A DNA stretch of 64,000 nucleotides from Paramacrobiotus metropolitanus (GCF_019649055.1 NW_026570273.1:186001-250000); one strand, 5' to 3'. Positions 46,033 through 61,129 are shown, numbered from the stretch's first letter. Notes: generated by a model not told the origin, from the sequence alone. Program-made: numbers and translations.

Positions 46033-48226
46033 ATGCGTTTACTCTGCAAAACCTCCGGAGTGGACACTTGGAATGCAGTGGATGTGCTAGTTGACAACAA
46101 TCAGCTTATGCACGCATACGTCATCAATGTTACCGATACTGACTACGTTCTTGACTTCGACTATCCCGAACACCGTGCACAGTCTATGGACCATCGTTTG
46201 CACGGAAATGTCTTCCATTGCTCGATGTTTCCTTCATTTACCGGGACAAATTCAAGTGACAGACTTCGAATCTTGGAGATGGCATCGCGGGGCTCCGGCT
46301 TTTACCAGCAAATTCACGTGTTGGCACGAGCGTCAACGAATCAACCGTGGACATGGTGCCCGGCCAAGTTTCTTTTGCCTTCTGTATTCGATAGAGAGTG
46401 CGTGTTTATTGAGGTCCAATGCGGGCCCCTCATCGTCCAGGACTGGTTTCCGGTCCAGGCGGTCCGTAGTGTGCCGTCCATGGAGGTTTTACAGAGCCGC
46501 GCCATCCGTCCCTCTCATTTTGCCGTGCCATCGTACACCTTAACACAGCGGGGTTCCGGCGGTGGAGCGATGTCGGGTCCGCTGTGGAATATCTGGAAGG
46601 AAAAGTTGGCAACATCATCAAGGAGAGTTCACCCAGTGTGTCACACCGAAAACGTCGTGGTATGCTTGAAGAGGCGGCATGATGAGGAAATGAATGGCAA
46701 TTTTGTGGTAAGCTTTTAAGTACTGTAAGCAAAACCAAGATTCAATTTTAAAACGCGCTTTAAGTTGTTTGTTATGCTGAGTAAACGGACATAAATCCGT
46801 GACCACGCAATTGCTGCATTGTACTGTCAATAAATTTCTTTTAGCTGTTTAAAGAGAGTGCTTGAATTTAAAATCCCACTTGTGTGGCGGTCTATATTCG
46901 ATAACAAGTAACTGCTTGGGCAATACGGATACACTTGTGGTCCACCGTCAGATATTTCCTAAACCGTTTTTAATTCCCTTGTTTTCGGAAACAATTTCGT
47001 GAGCGAATAATTCGTTTTTCATTTTTGCGTTGTAAAAATCCAGTGGCGAAGTTCCGAATTCGTCTACATGTAGAAATCTTTCGCATTCGCGACTCCTAAG
47101 CACATTGCCGCATTGCTTCATGACATTCTATGTACCTATATCAACGATTTGGACGAGCTGGGCCAAATGATTTGCACACATTTGCGTGACAATCATTTGT
47201 GCGCACAACATCCGGTTGAGCAGTTACTGAAGAAGTAAATTGCAAAAGTCTAAACTCACGGAAGTGTGAAAAAAGTCTGATTATGAACCTATCTTATTTA
47301 AATTCTGCATAAAATCGTACACGCACATTAGCATAAAGATCGATTTTATGCCAAATCACGTGTTTCCACACTTTTTCAAAATTTTAAAGTAGATTTTCAA
47401 CGTACATTTCACAACAGGGTCCCTCTTAAAAGATGCCCGACGCGATAAGGAAAAACGCATTAAGACAGGGTGGACTTTCTCCGGATCTGAGTGGATTCCA
47501 CCGAACGAACATAATCCAGACAATGCCGAAGAATAGCCGATTGAGCTGCCAGTGGAACTTCTGGGTGAGGTGTTGCAGTTGCTGGACAGCATTGAGCGGG
47601 TGAACTGTCGTCGCGTATGCATGCTGTGGAATTGTGTGGTCACGGACGAGCGGTACTGCACGGAAATTCGTGTGTCATTTCGGACAAAATCATTCACAGC
47701 AAACAACCAGCCACGACCGCGAGGAGCTATTCTGGTGGCCCAGAGTTTATGGAAGTACATTTCCAAAGCGACGGAACGAATCGTTGTAATGCAGCCTTTA
47801 CAACAAGGAGACGACACAGATGTGGTACACTGTCTCCGATTAATCCACGCTATTAGGGAATCACGGTGTCAGCCGCCGGGAAAGAATCTGATGATAATAC
47901 TGGACAGATGTGTATGGAATGTGTTCAAACGCTTCAGCCAGGAAGTATGCAGTATGGCCAAGGCCTGCGCTGCTGCTGCACCGACGGTTGCCGCGGTGAT
48001 GTGGAAAAACTGCAAGTTGTCTTCCGACGGTTGGTACGAGTTGCACCCGTGGGAGGAGCCAACTGCGTATAGCTCGCTGACACTGGACTCTTCTGATCTG
48101 TGTTCTGATTTGTGGCGCATGTTGGAAGCAGGTTTACCGATATCGTGCACTGATCCGGCCAGCCTTGCTGTATGGATACGGGATACTGCTAATAAGAACT
48201 CCGGTTACCGCCCGATTGTTGAGAAG
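46033..48226 (+). pseudogene. XFB3: X-domain/F-box gene, probable pseudogene
   Basis: Exon 1 (46033-46707, 225 codons, GTAAGC donor) is fully open and is the best complete example of the X domain: MRLLCKTSGVDTWNAVDV, a QLMHAYVINV-YVLDFDYPEHRAQ strand-rich block, IHVLARA..QPWTWCPAKFLLP, FIEVQCGPLIVQDWFPVQAVR, IRPSHF, LWNIWKEKLA. Exon 2 starts at 47418 (ACAACAG acceptor). Its family frame (SLLKDARRDKEK, FSGSEWIPPNE) does not match the phase-0 donor, and an in-frame TAG stands at 47534-47536, just before the F-box (LPVELLGEVLQLLD, RRVCMLWNC). The rest is open to a GTGAGA donor at 48227 (ERIVVM, CLRLIHA, NLMIILDRCVWN, VAAVMWKNC, AVWIRDTANKN). No third exon was found before GR-f. It could still make a short X-domain-only protein. 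Confidence 0.65.
46708..47417 (+). other. XFB3 intron 1 with dispersed repeat fragment
   Basis: About 47060-47240 resembles the inverted-repeat arms in XFB1 intron 1 (shared CCGAATTCGT start, ATCAACGATTTG-like centre, CAACATCCGGTTG). A weaker relative may lie near 55700-55860. The remainder is unassigned. Confidence 0.5.
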
Positions 48227-48984
48227 GTGAGATTCCGTTGAATTCTTCCCTACGACAAAGTTATTCCAAGAGAATCTGCAAGCGCTTATGAGCAGCACAC
48301 GTACTGTATTATACGGCATACGTACCAAGAGTTGCATTAGACAATAATACACACCAGCGGTTGCATTAGACAGTTTACCTATTAGTAATTGTAATGGCTC
48401 CCGTCAAATAATGACCACAATGCCGCATACAGTGTATTGCGTTTACAAGTGTACCGCATAATGTTCGGACAGCTGACCGCCCACAAACATACAGACTTCA
48501 AAATTGTATTCGTTCGCTTCCTGGCGGCGCAGTTACTTTCAAGCATACTGGTGTTGTCTGTTGCAACTTAATATTGTCTGTTACGCTATTGTGGTACAAC
48601 GCAACTAGCCATGGACATCGAAATGTGTACGAAAATATCGCAGTGTTTATATCATTCGTGTACATCCTTGTAGTCGTTTATATTATCGTACTAATTATTA
48701 TTATGTACGTATGCACTACACTCGTAAAGAGATGACGATTGTGTTGATTGGCAAGTGTGCCAGTATATTAAATTGTACCGAGAATTCCCTTGTGCCTCGG
48801 GATACCTGTCGGCAGCGTGTCATGATATCATCACTCCAGAAATTTCGCTTTCTACAGTGTATCTCAACTTTTGCTGATAGTAAACAGTTCGCGACGCAGA
48901 GAGCGCCTTCCTTTTGAATATGTATAACCCTTAGAAAGTGCTTTTTAGAGGAAATTAAGCCATTAAGTGTTCATTTATTTGGGA
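48227..48984. other. Stretch between XFB3 and GR-f
   Basis: A third XFB exon (ILCDL...LTALTLRAL type) was looked for here and not seen. A short open frame at 48711-48917 (+) has no recognised motif. The promoter of GR-f should lie at the right end. Confidence 0.4.
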
Positions 48985-51064
48985 ATGTCTTCACTAAATG
49001 GTCCGAGTTTGTCGGTTAACTCAACAAAGCATTTGGCTTCGATGCAGACTTCGCTAGCCAATCACGGTTGCGTCAGAAAAATAACGAGAATTTGGATTAC
49101 ACTCTTGCAAATGTGTGGATACTTTCCCGTAATGTTTAAAACTCGTTCAATATGGTTTCAATGCATTCGCTTCGCAATGTATGTGTATGTAGCAACGATT
49201 GTGGGCGTACAAATTTTGTTTATGTACGGTGACTGGAAGCATTACTCCGCCCTTAAACAGTCTTCCAACTGGTTTACGGCGGTTATGATGCAATTAATTG
49301 ATGTTTCCGAGATCTTCTGCAATTTGGTGTTCATAATTTTTATGTGGTCCTCGAGCCAGCAAATCCTCCAACTGATCAGTGATCTTGACCACATATACGG
49401 CTCGCTAATTACCAGAAAAGACACTATCTTGTGTGCTACTGGAATGCTTGTTTACATTGTAACAGCTCTCTTCAAGAATGCCTACACCGTATACATGAAA
49501 GAAACGGTTTTTGTTACACGGACTAACATTGGTGAACTCAACGGAGTTTTTTTCTCGATCCCGCTTTCAGACACTGTTAATGAATGGATTGTGCGTATTA
49601 GTGTAGTCATGCTCGGCATGACGTATTTCGGACGTGACCTGTTGTTGGGTTTCCTGGTTTACGTTATTCTGATTACTAGCAAAATAGTCCGTCAAGTTTC
49701 CTTTAATCTACGTACACAGCTGGCGAAGAGTGGATCCGTGACGATCGAGAATTATAGGCAGCAATCGCGATTAACCGGCATCGTTGGAGATCTCGATAAC
49801 CACTTGTCGCTTATAGCGGGAATCCGCTTTTACACTTCGATAGCGGGGATTATAGGTCGGACTTTCGATGCTAGTTGGCGTCCTGCGGGTCTATCCCCCA
49901 ATCCAGAACACGTCGTCGCAATGGTTGCGTACGGTTTCTATTTGTCTCTCCTCGGCGCTGCCTGCGTATATTCCACTGAACAGGTAAACAAAAATTCAGC
50001 GAATGAAAGCACCTTTTTTTTATTGAGTTGATGCTGGTTGAGGGGATATTCTGCTGTACTGCCTAGTAAACATACAGCAACTAGCAGCTTAATACGAGTA
50101 GTTTGCAAAGCAAGAAATATGATCAACAAAAAACACAGACGTGAAACAATATTTTGTCGGTAAATGAATCATATTTGTCGGAAACTTGTTTGACTGGGAT
50201 ACTTGGAATTTTAGCAGCGATAGTTGTTAGAATTTACTGTTTACTGCTGTGCTGCATAACGTATGTACCTGTATTAAAAAGTTACAGCGTATGTACCTGC
50301 ATTTAATAATCAAATTACACCAAGAAGAGAAGTCTACTGTAGCCAGTCAAATTGATAATTTACGGAATTTCTGGTTTCATTACAACAACAATTCTATAAC
50401 GGTTATGCCTTAATGAGCATCGGATGTATACAGCATGCAATACACAATGTTACAAAGTTTACAGAGTCACTCTCAAAGAATTCTGGTTTGTAACTGGTCG
50501 TGAGTTAAAATCTAAATGTTATCACAGGGTGCGCAAATGTTTTCCGTAGCCAGAAAGTGCTGCCACATTGGAAAAACGGCTTGGAAACGGAACGAATGGA
50601 TGGCGGTTTTTACTAATGACGCCACTGATGAACTCCGCTGTTTTTCATTAGCCGGTGTCACTGTCACAAGAGACTCGGCTTTTCAGGTAATTTACGCGTC
50701 GCCCCGAAGATGCGTAAATTTGGTCAAATTCCGGAACTACCGTAATTTCCGAACCATAAGGAATAAGTAAATTAGAGGGCAGCGCGTTTCTACCGTCCGA
50801 AAATTTCTGAAAACAAAACTTTACCTGCGTATTAACGCGATAAATAACCTGATCTGTTCGGTTTACTAATTATCGTAAATTATATGGTGCAGTTAAAATT
50901 GTTGAAATAATTTGGCGTGCTTGAATTCCCAGACGGCTGCCACTTTAGTCAGTGCGTTGCTGGTGTTTGCTGAGTTGGCCAGCGGGAATAGAACTGACTG
51001 TGGGAAAACCACTCTGCACAATACCACACAGGTATGCTTCGGCAAACATATATTCCTGGTATGA
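48985..51064 (+). CDS. GR-f: gustatory-receptor-like 7TM protein, intact
   Basis: Exons 48985-49983 (999 bp), 50528-50686 (159 bp) and 50933-51064, all phase 0, about 429 aa. The start is the ATG at 48985 (MSSLNGPSLS); an upstream GTG in the same frame is not needed. Exon 1 helices include WITLLQMCGYFPVMF, AMYVYVATIVGVQILFM, IFCNLVFIIFMW, DLLLGFLVYVILITS and AMVAYGFYLSLLGAACVYSTEQ. Exon 2 is the intracellular loop (KCCHIGKTAWKRNEW) ending FSLAGVTVTRDSAFQ. Exon 3 is the last helix TLVSALLVFAELASG with sequons NRT and NTT before Q. After NTTQ the frame reads VCFGKHIFLV and stops. GTATGC could instead be a donor; a CATTGCAG acceptor near 51115 would then add only VHW. Best-preserved family member here. 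Confidence 0.78.
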
Positions 51065-51735
51065 CGATGGAGAGTGTTTAATTGATGTAACGAATATGGT
51101 AATGACATTGCAGGTCCACTGGTAATTGTTTTCCAGCATCGGCTAATCGTCAAGGGAATTTAACTGTGTATCGACTATCGAGTGGCACACTCAATTTTAT
51201 TTCATCGTATACTCCTAATGTCGTGTGGGTCAAGGTTATTAGGATTTAGTTTCGCTACACCGATGATGTTTAGTTCACGGTCCACGGATCACAGTCGCTG
51301 CAGGAAATATGCAGGAGTTTTGCCGTGTTGTTCGAGTGGCACGATCGATTTTACTCTTTCATGACTGTAGTCTTGACTTGTTCTCCTTTAATTCCCCAAC
51401 CGACTACAGTCAGTGACTTTTGAAAAAACCACCTCAAGCTAAGACGTAAGTCAATTTAAACGTGAATCCTGAGTACGGGAAGAGATTCAGTTTCCCGTAA
51501 TATGCCAGGGGGAAACTATGGGTCCACTCCGCAATATTCCAAATCATCTTTATGCCGATCGATTACTCAATTAAGGCACTCAAAGGAATAAAGTATAAAC
51601 ACCGGTAAATAACAGTGACCCGACAGAAATAAATAAGGCTTTCAGGAAACGGCTGAAGCTGGCATTGACCGCCGGGCCGGCACGATCAGACAGCAAACGA
51701 AGGTTATGCACGGTAATGAAACGACCAGTCTGGCT
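51065..51735. other. 3' flanks of GR-f and the receptor kinase
   Basis: The two genes converge here. No gene, repeat or clear poly(A) signal for the minus-strand kinase was seen. Confidence 0.5.
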
Positions 51736-54281
<2,546 letters not shown>

Positions 54282-56235
54282 GGCTGCGTTAACCACACGT
54301 GGGTTGCATTGCCCCGATCGGAGTACATTAAATGAATATTAAAACGGCTATGAAAAAGCTATTACATTACTGCAATGTTTTATTTGAAGTTCGGAAACTG
54401 CCGAATGGCTGGATGGCAGTAAACAATCAAGCCGGTTAGGTGAACGTTTGATATTCTCTTGTATACAGCGTGTGCTTTATCCGAAGCCGATGGCTGCTGT
54501 ATCAGACGTTAATTTGTTATTGTACTTACCTCAACATCGCTCGCTGAGTCTGATTATTTTGAAGAAGCTAGGTGGCCCACGAGCATGTTTGTGTTACTAC
54601 TGGTAGGTGGTATATACACCCTCTGGCAGTCTGGCCTATATATTTGTCAGATGTGCGAACTGTTAATTGATAACTTGATGCGATGCTTACTTATGTATGC
54701 CAAAGTTCCAGTGGACGAATATGATTATAACGATTTTCCGGGGATTAGCCTGCGCAAAGAAGCATTATATTTTCTATTATCGGTGTTTTAGCGATTTCTG
54801 TTGAATTCAAGGAGTATGTCTGGGATTTCTGAATAGGTACTATGATGGGACGGTCATCTGTGAACTGTAGTGACGTCAGCGCACAGTCCAATTAATTATT
54901 ATGGGATTATAAATCCACACTCCGCCTTTCCATTTATTACTCTTTAATTATTTATTACTATTTCCTCCGCCTTTCCCTTTCCATTCCATCCTCCGCCTTT
55001 CCGTAATTTTCCATTTAATACAGCTGCATCAATCGTATGCACTTTAATCACCATAACTTTTACAGTAACTTGGAAGCAACCACTTATTAAGCATCAACCG
55101 AGAGGGGCGGGCTAATTACAGAGAAAAATTGATCTAAATTTGCTCCCATTGGCGCTGTCCCCATGATCGATGCCGCATTTCCTCGTTGAATTTCAATGCT
55201 GATCCGCTGTCGAAGGTATTCCGTGGCTCGTTTTTCGCCGGTTTCAGCTGCATTGTTAAAGACTGCAGAATACTATCATACTTACTTAATAGTCTATTTC
55301 TCTGTTGGAAATGGCTACTACGTACCGGCACATTTTGCACCAATCCGGTAGCTCACACTCTCGACTCCTGTTACACCGTCTTCACTCGCATCTTCATGGA
55401 CGAATTCATATTACTATACTACTCACTGTACAAAAAGGTGCCAAGCTGACTCGACAACACAGTACTCTCGACTCAGGATGTCTCTATTTTTTACAGTGCA
55501 TCTGTTCCACGCTGTATGCATTTTCATAGCATTCACCGAATCGAATGAACCTAAAGCAGTCAGCACGGGCGGCTGACTGCGACACTCACGGAATGACCAC
55601 AGTCAAGTTGAGTAAGAAAGGTGTGATAACAGTAAAAGCGGTGTTTTTTTATTCAAAAAAGGTTGTAACAATAGCCAAAGGGTTTGTTTATTTGTTTAAT
55701 TAGCTGAAAGGATTCGGTTCGAAACATAGCCCCAAGATTCCTGCACATCCACGAGAAATTTTGTTGTCGCAAACTCGCAAACACCTTTTTGCATTGCTTT
55801 ATGATATTTTGTAAGATAATAATATCGCGTCAACCTATGGCTGCTGACCAACGGTGCACTTGCCGCACTGGAAGGTGACATTGATTTTACCGACCGCGGA
55901 AAAACTCAGAATACCTAAAACCAGCGAGAAGCAGCTGTTTAAGCCCTTGACGATGTGAGTCAGTGGCACCTGCTGTACGGTCTGCTCAGTTTATCCATCG
56001 GTAGCACAAAATCACATCACTGAGTAAAGCAAATTCGTTGGATTTATAACGAGCAGACTCGGTTGTATGTACTGTATGATTTGAATTAGTTTTCCTAGTG
56101 TATGCAGTTGATGAAACAACGAAAAGATAAGGTACATTCCGGCACATTCCACTCACATCAAATACTTTATGTAATTCCACCATCCTTGTTACAATCAACC
56201 TTTATTCCTACCATTTTATATGATTCGTGCATAAA
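54282..56235. other. Divergent upstream region of the kinase and XFB4
   Basis: Promoters of the kinase (-) and XFB4 (+) should lie at opposite ends. CTCCGCCTTTCC occurs three times at about 54918-55000. 55690-55880 is a possible weak copy of the intron repeat of XFB1/XFB3. Open frames at 54585-54791 (+) and 55134-55343 (-) have no recognised domains. Confidence 0.4.
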
Positions 56236-56880
56236 ATGCGCCTATTTTTCAACTCCACCGCGGTGTACACATGGAATTGGGTGGACGTGTTGGGAGCGGA
56301 TGGCCTGCTACAACATGGGACGGTTGTCAACGTGGCACAGAACGGTTTGGTTATCGATTTCCACTGTCCCGGTAGGTCCTCGGAATTTGTCAAGTACGGT
56401 AAAATCTTCCATTGCCTACCGCCTACGCAGGAAACCCACACCATTGATCACGAAATCGCTGTCGACTTGATAAGTGCACTTAGTATTTACAATCAGGATC
56501 CCATTCAAGTCCTAGCGCGCCCCTGCCACAGTCAACCATGGACCAGGTATCCGGCCAAATTTCTTGTTCGGCGTTTGTTCTGTGACAGATATGCCTGCAT
56601 TCAAGTGCAGTATGGCTCGGCTCTTTTCCAGAAATTTTTACATGTCCGACCCATCCGCATCGTACCCTCATCGGAAGTCCTGCCACAAAGAATTATTCGT
56701 GCCGACCATTTTATCACCAGTTCATGTCTGCTGCCTAAGGATTACTGGGGCGCAGCTGATGGGCGAGCGGCGCGGCCATTATGGAATTTGTGGAAGGCTA
56801 GGCTGTATAGCTGGGGAATATCACCTGTGTGTTTCCTTGAAGACAAACTTGTGTACCTGGAAAAGAAAATACCTGGATCA

Positions 56881-57730
56881 GTGAGAAGTTATGATATGGT
56901 GAATGTCGGAGAACCTAAACCGTATAATCTTTAAAAAGATAGTATTGTTCTTCATACAACATCCCTGCAATGTACTATATATGCTTGAAGTATAGTACTT
57001 TTATATCCTATAGGTTAATGCGCACCCACAGAACTGCGAGTGCGACATTTTGCCGCAATCAAATTTCAGAAATTCCAAAAAGTTTTTAGGTTATCTAGGT
57101 TCCTATTTGTTTTTAGTTTTTCCTATCTACTTTGCTTTCTCAAATTTTCCGGGCTTCTTTTTTTCTCTCTTATTGTTATGTTTTCTTTTGGTTTTTATGT
57201 TTTCTTATATTTTCTTTTATTGTTTTATTACGTCTTCTGAGGATGTTTTCTTATGTTTCCGACTGTTTCTTATGTTTCCTTATGTTTCATACAATCCGTT
57301 AAAAACAATCGGTTTTTGCCGGCAGTGCAATCGGACTGGGTTGGAGGTGAAAATGAAGTCGGTCAAACTCATCAATGCGGGATAGTTATTTCGAAGCTAG
57401 CTGTTTAAAATGCTTAATGCAGCTTTCCACTTGCTTCGTTCGCTCAGTTCTTCCTCGGTAATTTTAAATTTGATCAAATTGAATTATATGTATGGTATAG
57501 GTACACTGTAGATTAACCAATTCAAAAATTCTGTTGCCGGTGTTTGAGGCGTTGGTGTGGAGGGAACGTTATGAATGTTTGGAAGTTATGAATTAATCGT
57601 TGAGACATACTCGTAGCTTGTTTTGTTTGTATGTTTGTTTGTATGTGTCAAAGTATGTATGTACGGTATCTGACACAGTTTACTCTGTAAACATTGTTAC
57701 ACTTCCTGTATTTTTTTAATGTTATGACAG
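56881..57730 (+). other. XFB4 intron 1
   Basis: 850 bp, starts GTGAGA, ends ATGACAG. It has a strongly T-rich plus strand at 57060-57290 (TTTTCT/TTTCTTATG runs) and ATGTTTGTTTGTATG repeats near 57620-57665. No gene. Confidence 0.7.
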
Positions 57731-58554
57731 GAACTTGCGTTGAAAGATGCCAAAAAAGCCATGGGGCAGCTTCATTTCCAAGGCTGGACGTTTACGGAAA
57801 ATGAATGGTTTCCGGCATGTGACCAATGTGAGCTGTTTTCGGAATATCAATATTTTTTGGATAATCTTCCCAATGATGACAAGCCATCTGATCCAGCGGT
57901 AACTCTGCCAGTGTTGCCGATAGAAATCCTGGAAGAAGTCTTCCAGTTTCTGGACAGTGCAGCCCAGGCGATGTACCGTCGCACCTGCGTACTGTGGAGC
58001 TGCATATTAGGCCAGAGCAAAATGTCCACTGAGATTCGGGTGACGTTTCCTTCGAATCTGGCAATGTCTGACCAGCATCTTGCCAGCGGAATTGCACTGG
58101 CTGGCAGAGTGCTTTGGAAATGCATTTCTACATGGACGGAACGAATCGTGATAACCAACGCTGTGCAAAACGTTGACGAACCAGGTTTGGCAGAGTGTCT
58201 GCGCTTTATCCAAGCCGTCTGGGATGCCTTGCCGCAGATCCCCGGGAGAAAGATACTAGTGATTGCTAACGCGTGTGAATGGAAGATCGTTGAGCATTTC
58301 GGTTACGAAGTGCGCGACTTTATTCGGGCATGCAAAGATGCTTCGCCGGTTGTTGAGGCGTTGGTGTGGAGCCGATGCCGTTGGTCTCCCGGTATTCTGC
58401 CCTTTATGGAAGAAGAGATGTTTTCTGGTGCGGTCTGTTTTAGTTCACCTGATATGATATCCGATACGTGCCAAATATTAGAAGCGAATTTGTCCCCTGT
58501 GTGCATGTGTAGCCGGCAGGAAGGTTGACAGGTTGATGGTTGACGTTCAATGAA

Positions 58555-58850
58555 GGTCATCAACCTTTCTGCCAGAGCGCATCAACCTTTCTCTAAAGGT
58601 CATCAACCTTTCTTCCAGAGCGCATCAACCTTTCTCTAAAGGTCATCAACTTTTCTTACAGAGCTCACCAACCTTTCTCTAAAGGTCATCAACCTTTCAG
58701 CCAGAGCTCATCAACCTTTCTCTAAAGGTCATCCACCTTTCTGCCAGAGCTCATCAACCGTTCTCTAAAGGTCATCAACCTTTCTCTTTAGGTTATCAAC
58801 CTTTCTGCCGAAGTGATCCACCTTTCCACCAGTGGTAATCCACATTTTTG
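58555..58850. repeat. ~43-bp tandem array of CATCAACCTTTC units
   Basis: About six to seven units, each made of CATCAACCTTTCTCTAAAGGT and CATCAACCTTTCTGCCAGAGC with scattered changes, degrading to the right. Each half-unit is itself nearly palindromic (AAAGGT...ACCTTT). Confidence 0.85.
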
Positions 58851-59579
58851 CCGAGGATTATTCACATTTTTGGAAAGGCTATTTACTTTCTGCCAGAGGC
58901 CATCTACCTTACTAGAGAGGACATCCAGTTTTCTGCCATAGGGCATCCATCTTTCTGCCAGAGGTTATCCATGAATCTCCCAACGGTATCCATTACTCCT
59001 ATCAACGACGCCAATGCACCCATTGTAGCTCCATTTGCTTATCGTTCTTCTAGCTCGTTGAAAAGCAAATTAAATAATGGTTTTTTTAAACACCTGGCTT
59101 GGATGTTGAATAAGCAAGCGAAGCAATTCACTGAATCCGCCTTGAACTGACGACAACAGTGACTTACAATGAGCACAACTGCCACGAAAAAAATAATATG
59201 ACAAGTACAGAATCATTGACGCATCCACCTTTCTGCCGAACCGGTGTCGGCACCCATTCATCACATCAAGCTTTTGCGCAACTGCAAAAGTTGTCTGTCA
59301 CAGTTTTCACCATCGGTATTGCCTTATCAGTTAAACCGCTTACCTACGATCAAACATGCGGACGCAACGTACGAACTATGAACAGTCGACACAATATTAT
59401 GTCCTAACCGACAGCGAAATAATTGTGTTGCACAATAAAGTACAATGAGCACAATAAGATCAATAGACACCGCCGGCAGAAAGGTTGATGACCTTTACAG
59501 AAAGGTTGATGACCTTTTAGAAAGGTTGATAACCTTTACAGAAAGGTTGTTGACCTTTCATAAAGGTTGATGACCCTCC

Positions 59580-60340
59580 TTAAATGTCCGCAACCGGCAG
59601 CACGGCAGACTGGAGAATGGTGGGCTTACAATGAAATCCCATCCACTTACCTGCCCGAACGCGTACACCTTTCTGCCGAATCAATTCTGCCTTCAACTGA
59701 TCTAAAAATGAGGTCACTGTGTGCATTCAAGCCCATTGTGATTGCGGCGCATGCCGCCACTGCTCAGGCAGAAAGGTGGCGCAGATGTCTTTTCGCGCTA
59801 CCTGTGCAGTGTATATGCCATTTTAGCCGTCTTTCAATATCCCAATTGAACTGTGTATTTCCGTAATTCAAAGTGACCTTAATCACTGAGATGTGCGAGA
59901 AGCCAATTAGTCAGCTGAACAGCTGATTGGCAAGCCTAAATAATTCGCTTCTCGCACATCTAATTGGTTAACGTCAATTTTAAATTCCGGAATTAAAAAA
60001 ATTCAAGTATGATTTGGAAAGACGACTAAGATGGCATATAAACTGTATTTACACAGGTAGAGCGATAGACATATGAAAGACATACGAGAAATAGACTCGT
60101 ACCTGCGGCCACGTTTCTGCCGAGCAGTGGCGGCATGTATTGATCTCGCAATGGATCTCAATGCTCACAATGGCGTCTTTGTTGGATCAGTGGAAGCCGA
60201 CAATGATTCGGCAGAAATGTGGGCGCGCTCCGGCAAATTCGTGAATGAGCCGTCCACCGCTCTGCCACCCTGTGATTTCATTGTACATCCACCATCCTCC
60301 AACCTGCCTTCCTGCCAGTTGCAAATACCAACCCACAACC
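59580..60340. repeat. Long imperfect palindrome inside the foldback element
   Basis: Arms of about 350-400 bp (59580-59925 and 59935-60340) match in reverse complement. Pairs include GAGATGTGCGAGAAGC/GCTTCTCGCACATC at the centre, GCATGCCGCCACTGCTC/GAGCAGTGGCGGCATG, and GATTTCATTGTA near the outer ends. Confidence 0.8.
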
Positions 60341-60733
60341 CGTTCACCTCCCTGTTGGCTACTGGTGCGCCATGTACGCAGTACATGATAGTCCTTACAT
60401 GCATTTTGCTTTTAAGCAAACAAAGTTTCAATTTACCGAAACGAAAAACCGAAATACGTTTTATATAACGAAATAACAATAGCAATTAAGCCAGAACAAG
60501 CTAAGTGTTCAGAAACACGCACACGACTTCCTTTACAGGACGTAGGACCTTCAGCAGAAAGGTGGATGACCTTTAGAGAAAGGTTGATGCGCTCTGGCAG
60601 AAAGGTTGATGACCTTCATTGAGCGTCAACCATCAACCCGTCAACCTTCCTGCCGGCTACATGCATGCAACCGGCGATCTTAAGCGAGTGGATACAGAAG
60701 AACGCTAAGAAGCACCGTGCAGATATTTTGCAG

Positions 60734-61129
60734 GTGAGTGGCCATACGTTTCCGTATGCATTACAATGCATGCCAATAATTTTTAGAACAGTTATAACGG
60801 CAAGAACACGCCACGTCTTACAAGGAACACAAACAAATTATACAGCTGCGATAAATATTCATACCGTTTAACGCATAAGTAGCTATGTTTTTATACGAAA
60901 TTTGAGCACGCACAGACTTTCTTAGCCTGTGATGCCGCCCGATCTAGACCTAACTTCCGCTCTAATCCTTCAAAATGTTAACAAAGTGATAGATTTTGTT
61001 ATTCAAGGTTAGAGCTAGTATGTATTAAGCCTGGCAGATTCATTGTGTTTCGGTTTGTATGTCAACTGTATGCCGGATATTGCGAACATAAAAAGTTGTT
61101 CACTGCTCTTATTCACTCTACCCCAACAG
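60734..61129 (+). other. XFB4 last intron
   Basis: Starts GTGAGTGG, ends CCCCAACAG. Nothing recognised inside. Confidence 0.65.

Larger units (their letters stand above)
58508..60661. mobile_element. Foldback-type DNA transposon inserted in the XFB4 exon
   Basis: Left end TGTAGCCGGCAGGAAGGTTG at 58508; right end is its reverse complement, closing CCGGCTACA at 60661. The terminal inverted repeats extend for about 100 bases with few mismatches. It is flanked by TGCATG at 58502-58507 and 60662-60667, a 6-bp target duplication. Inside: a ~43-bp tandem array (58555-58850), a second inverted array (59470-59570), and a long imperfect palindrome centred near 59930. No transposase-like frame, so non-autonomous. 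The superfamily is not identified; a 6-bp palindromic target duplication is uncommon. Confidence 0.88.

Noticed and set aside
55134-55343. Minus-strand frame (contains AKNEPRNTFDSGSALKF) as a gene
   Set aside because: No start context, splice sites or family recognised; the length is within chance expectation.
58555-58850. 43-bp array as centromeric or minor satellite DNA
   Set aside because: It lies wholly between the terminal inverted repeats of the inserted element and decays away from its end, so it is a transposon subterminal array.
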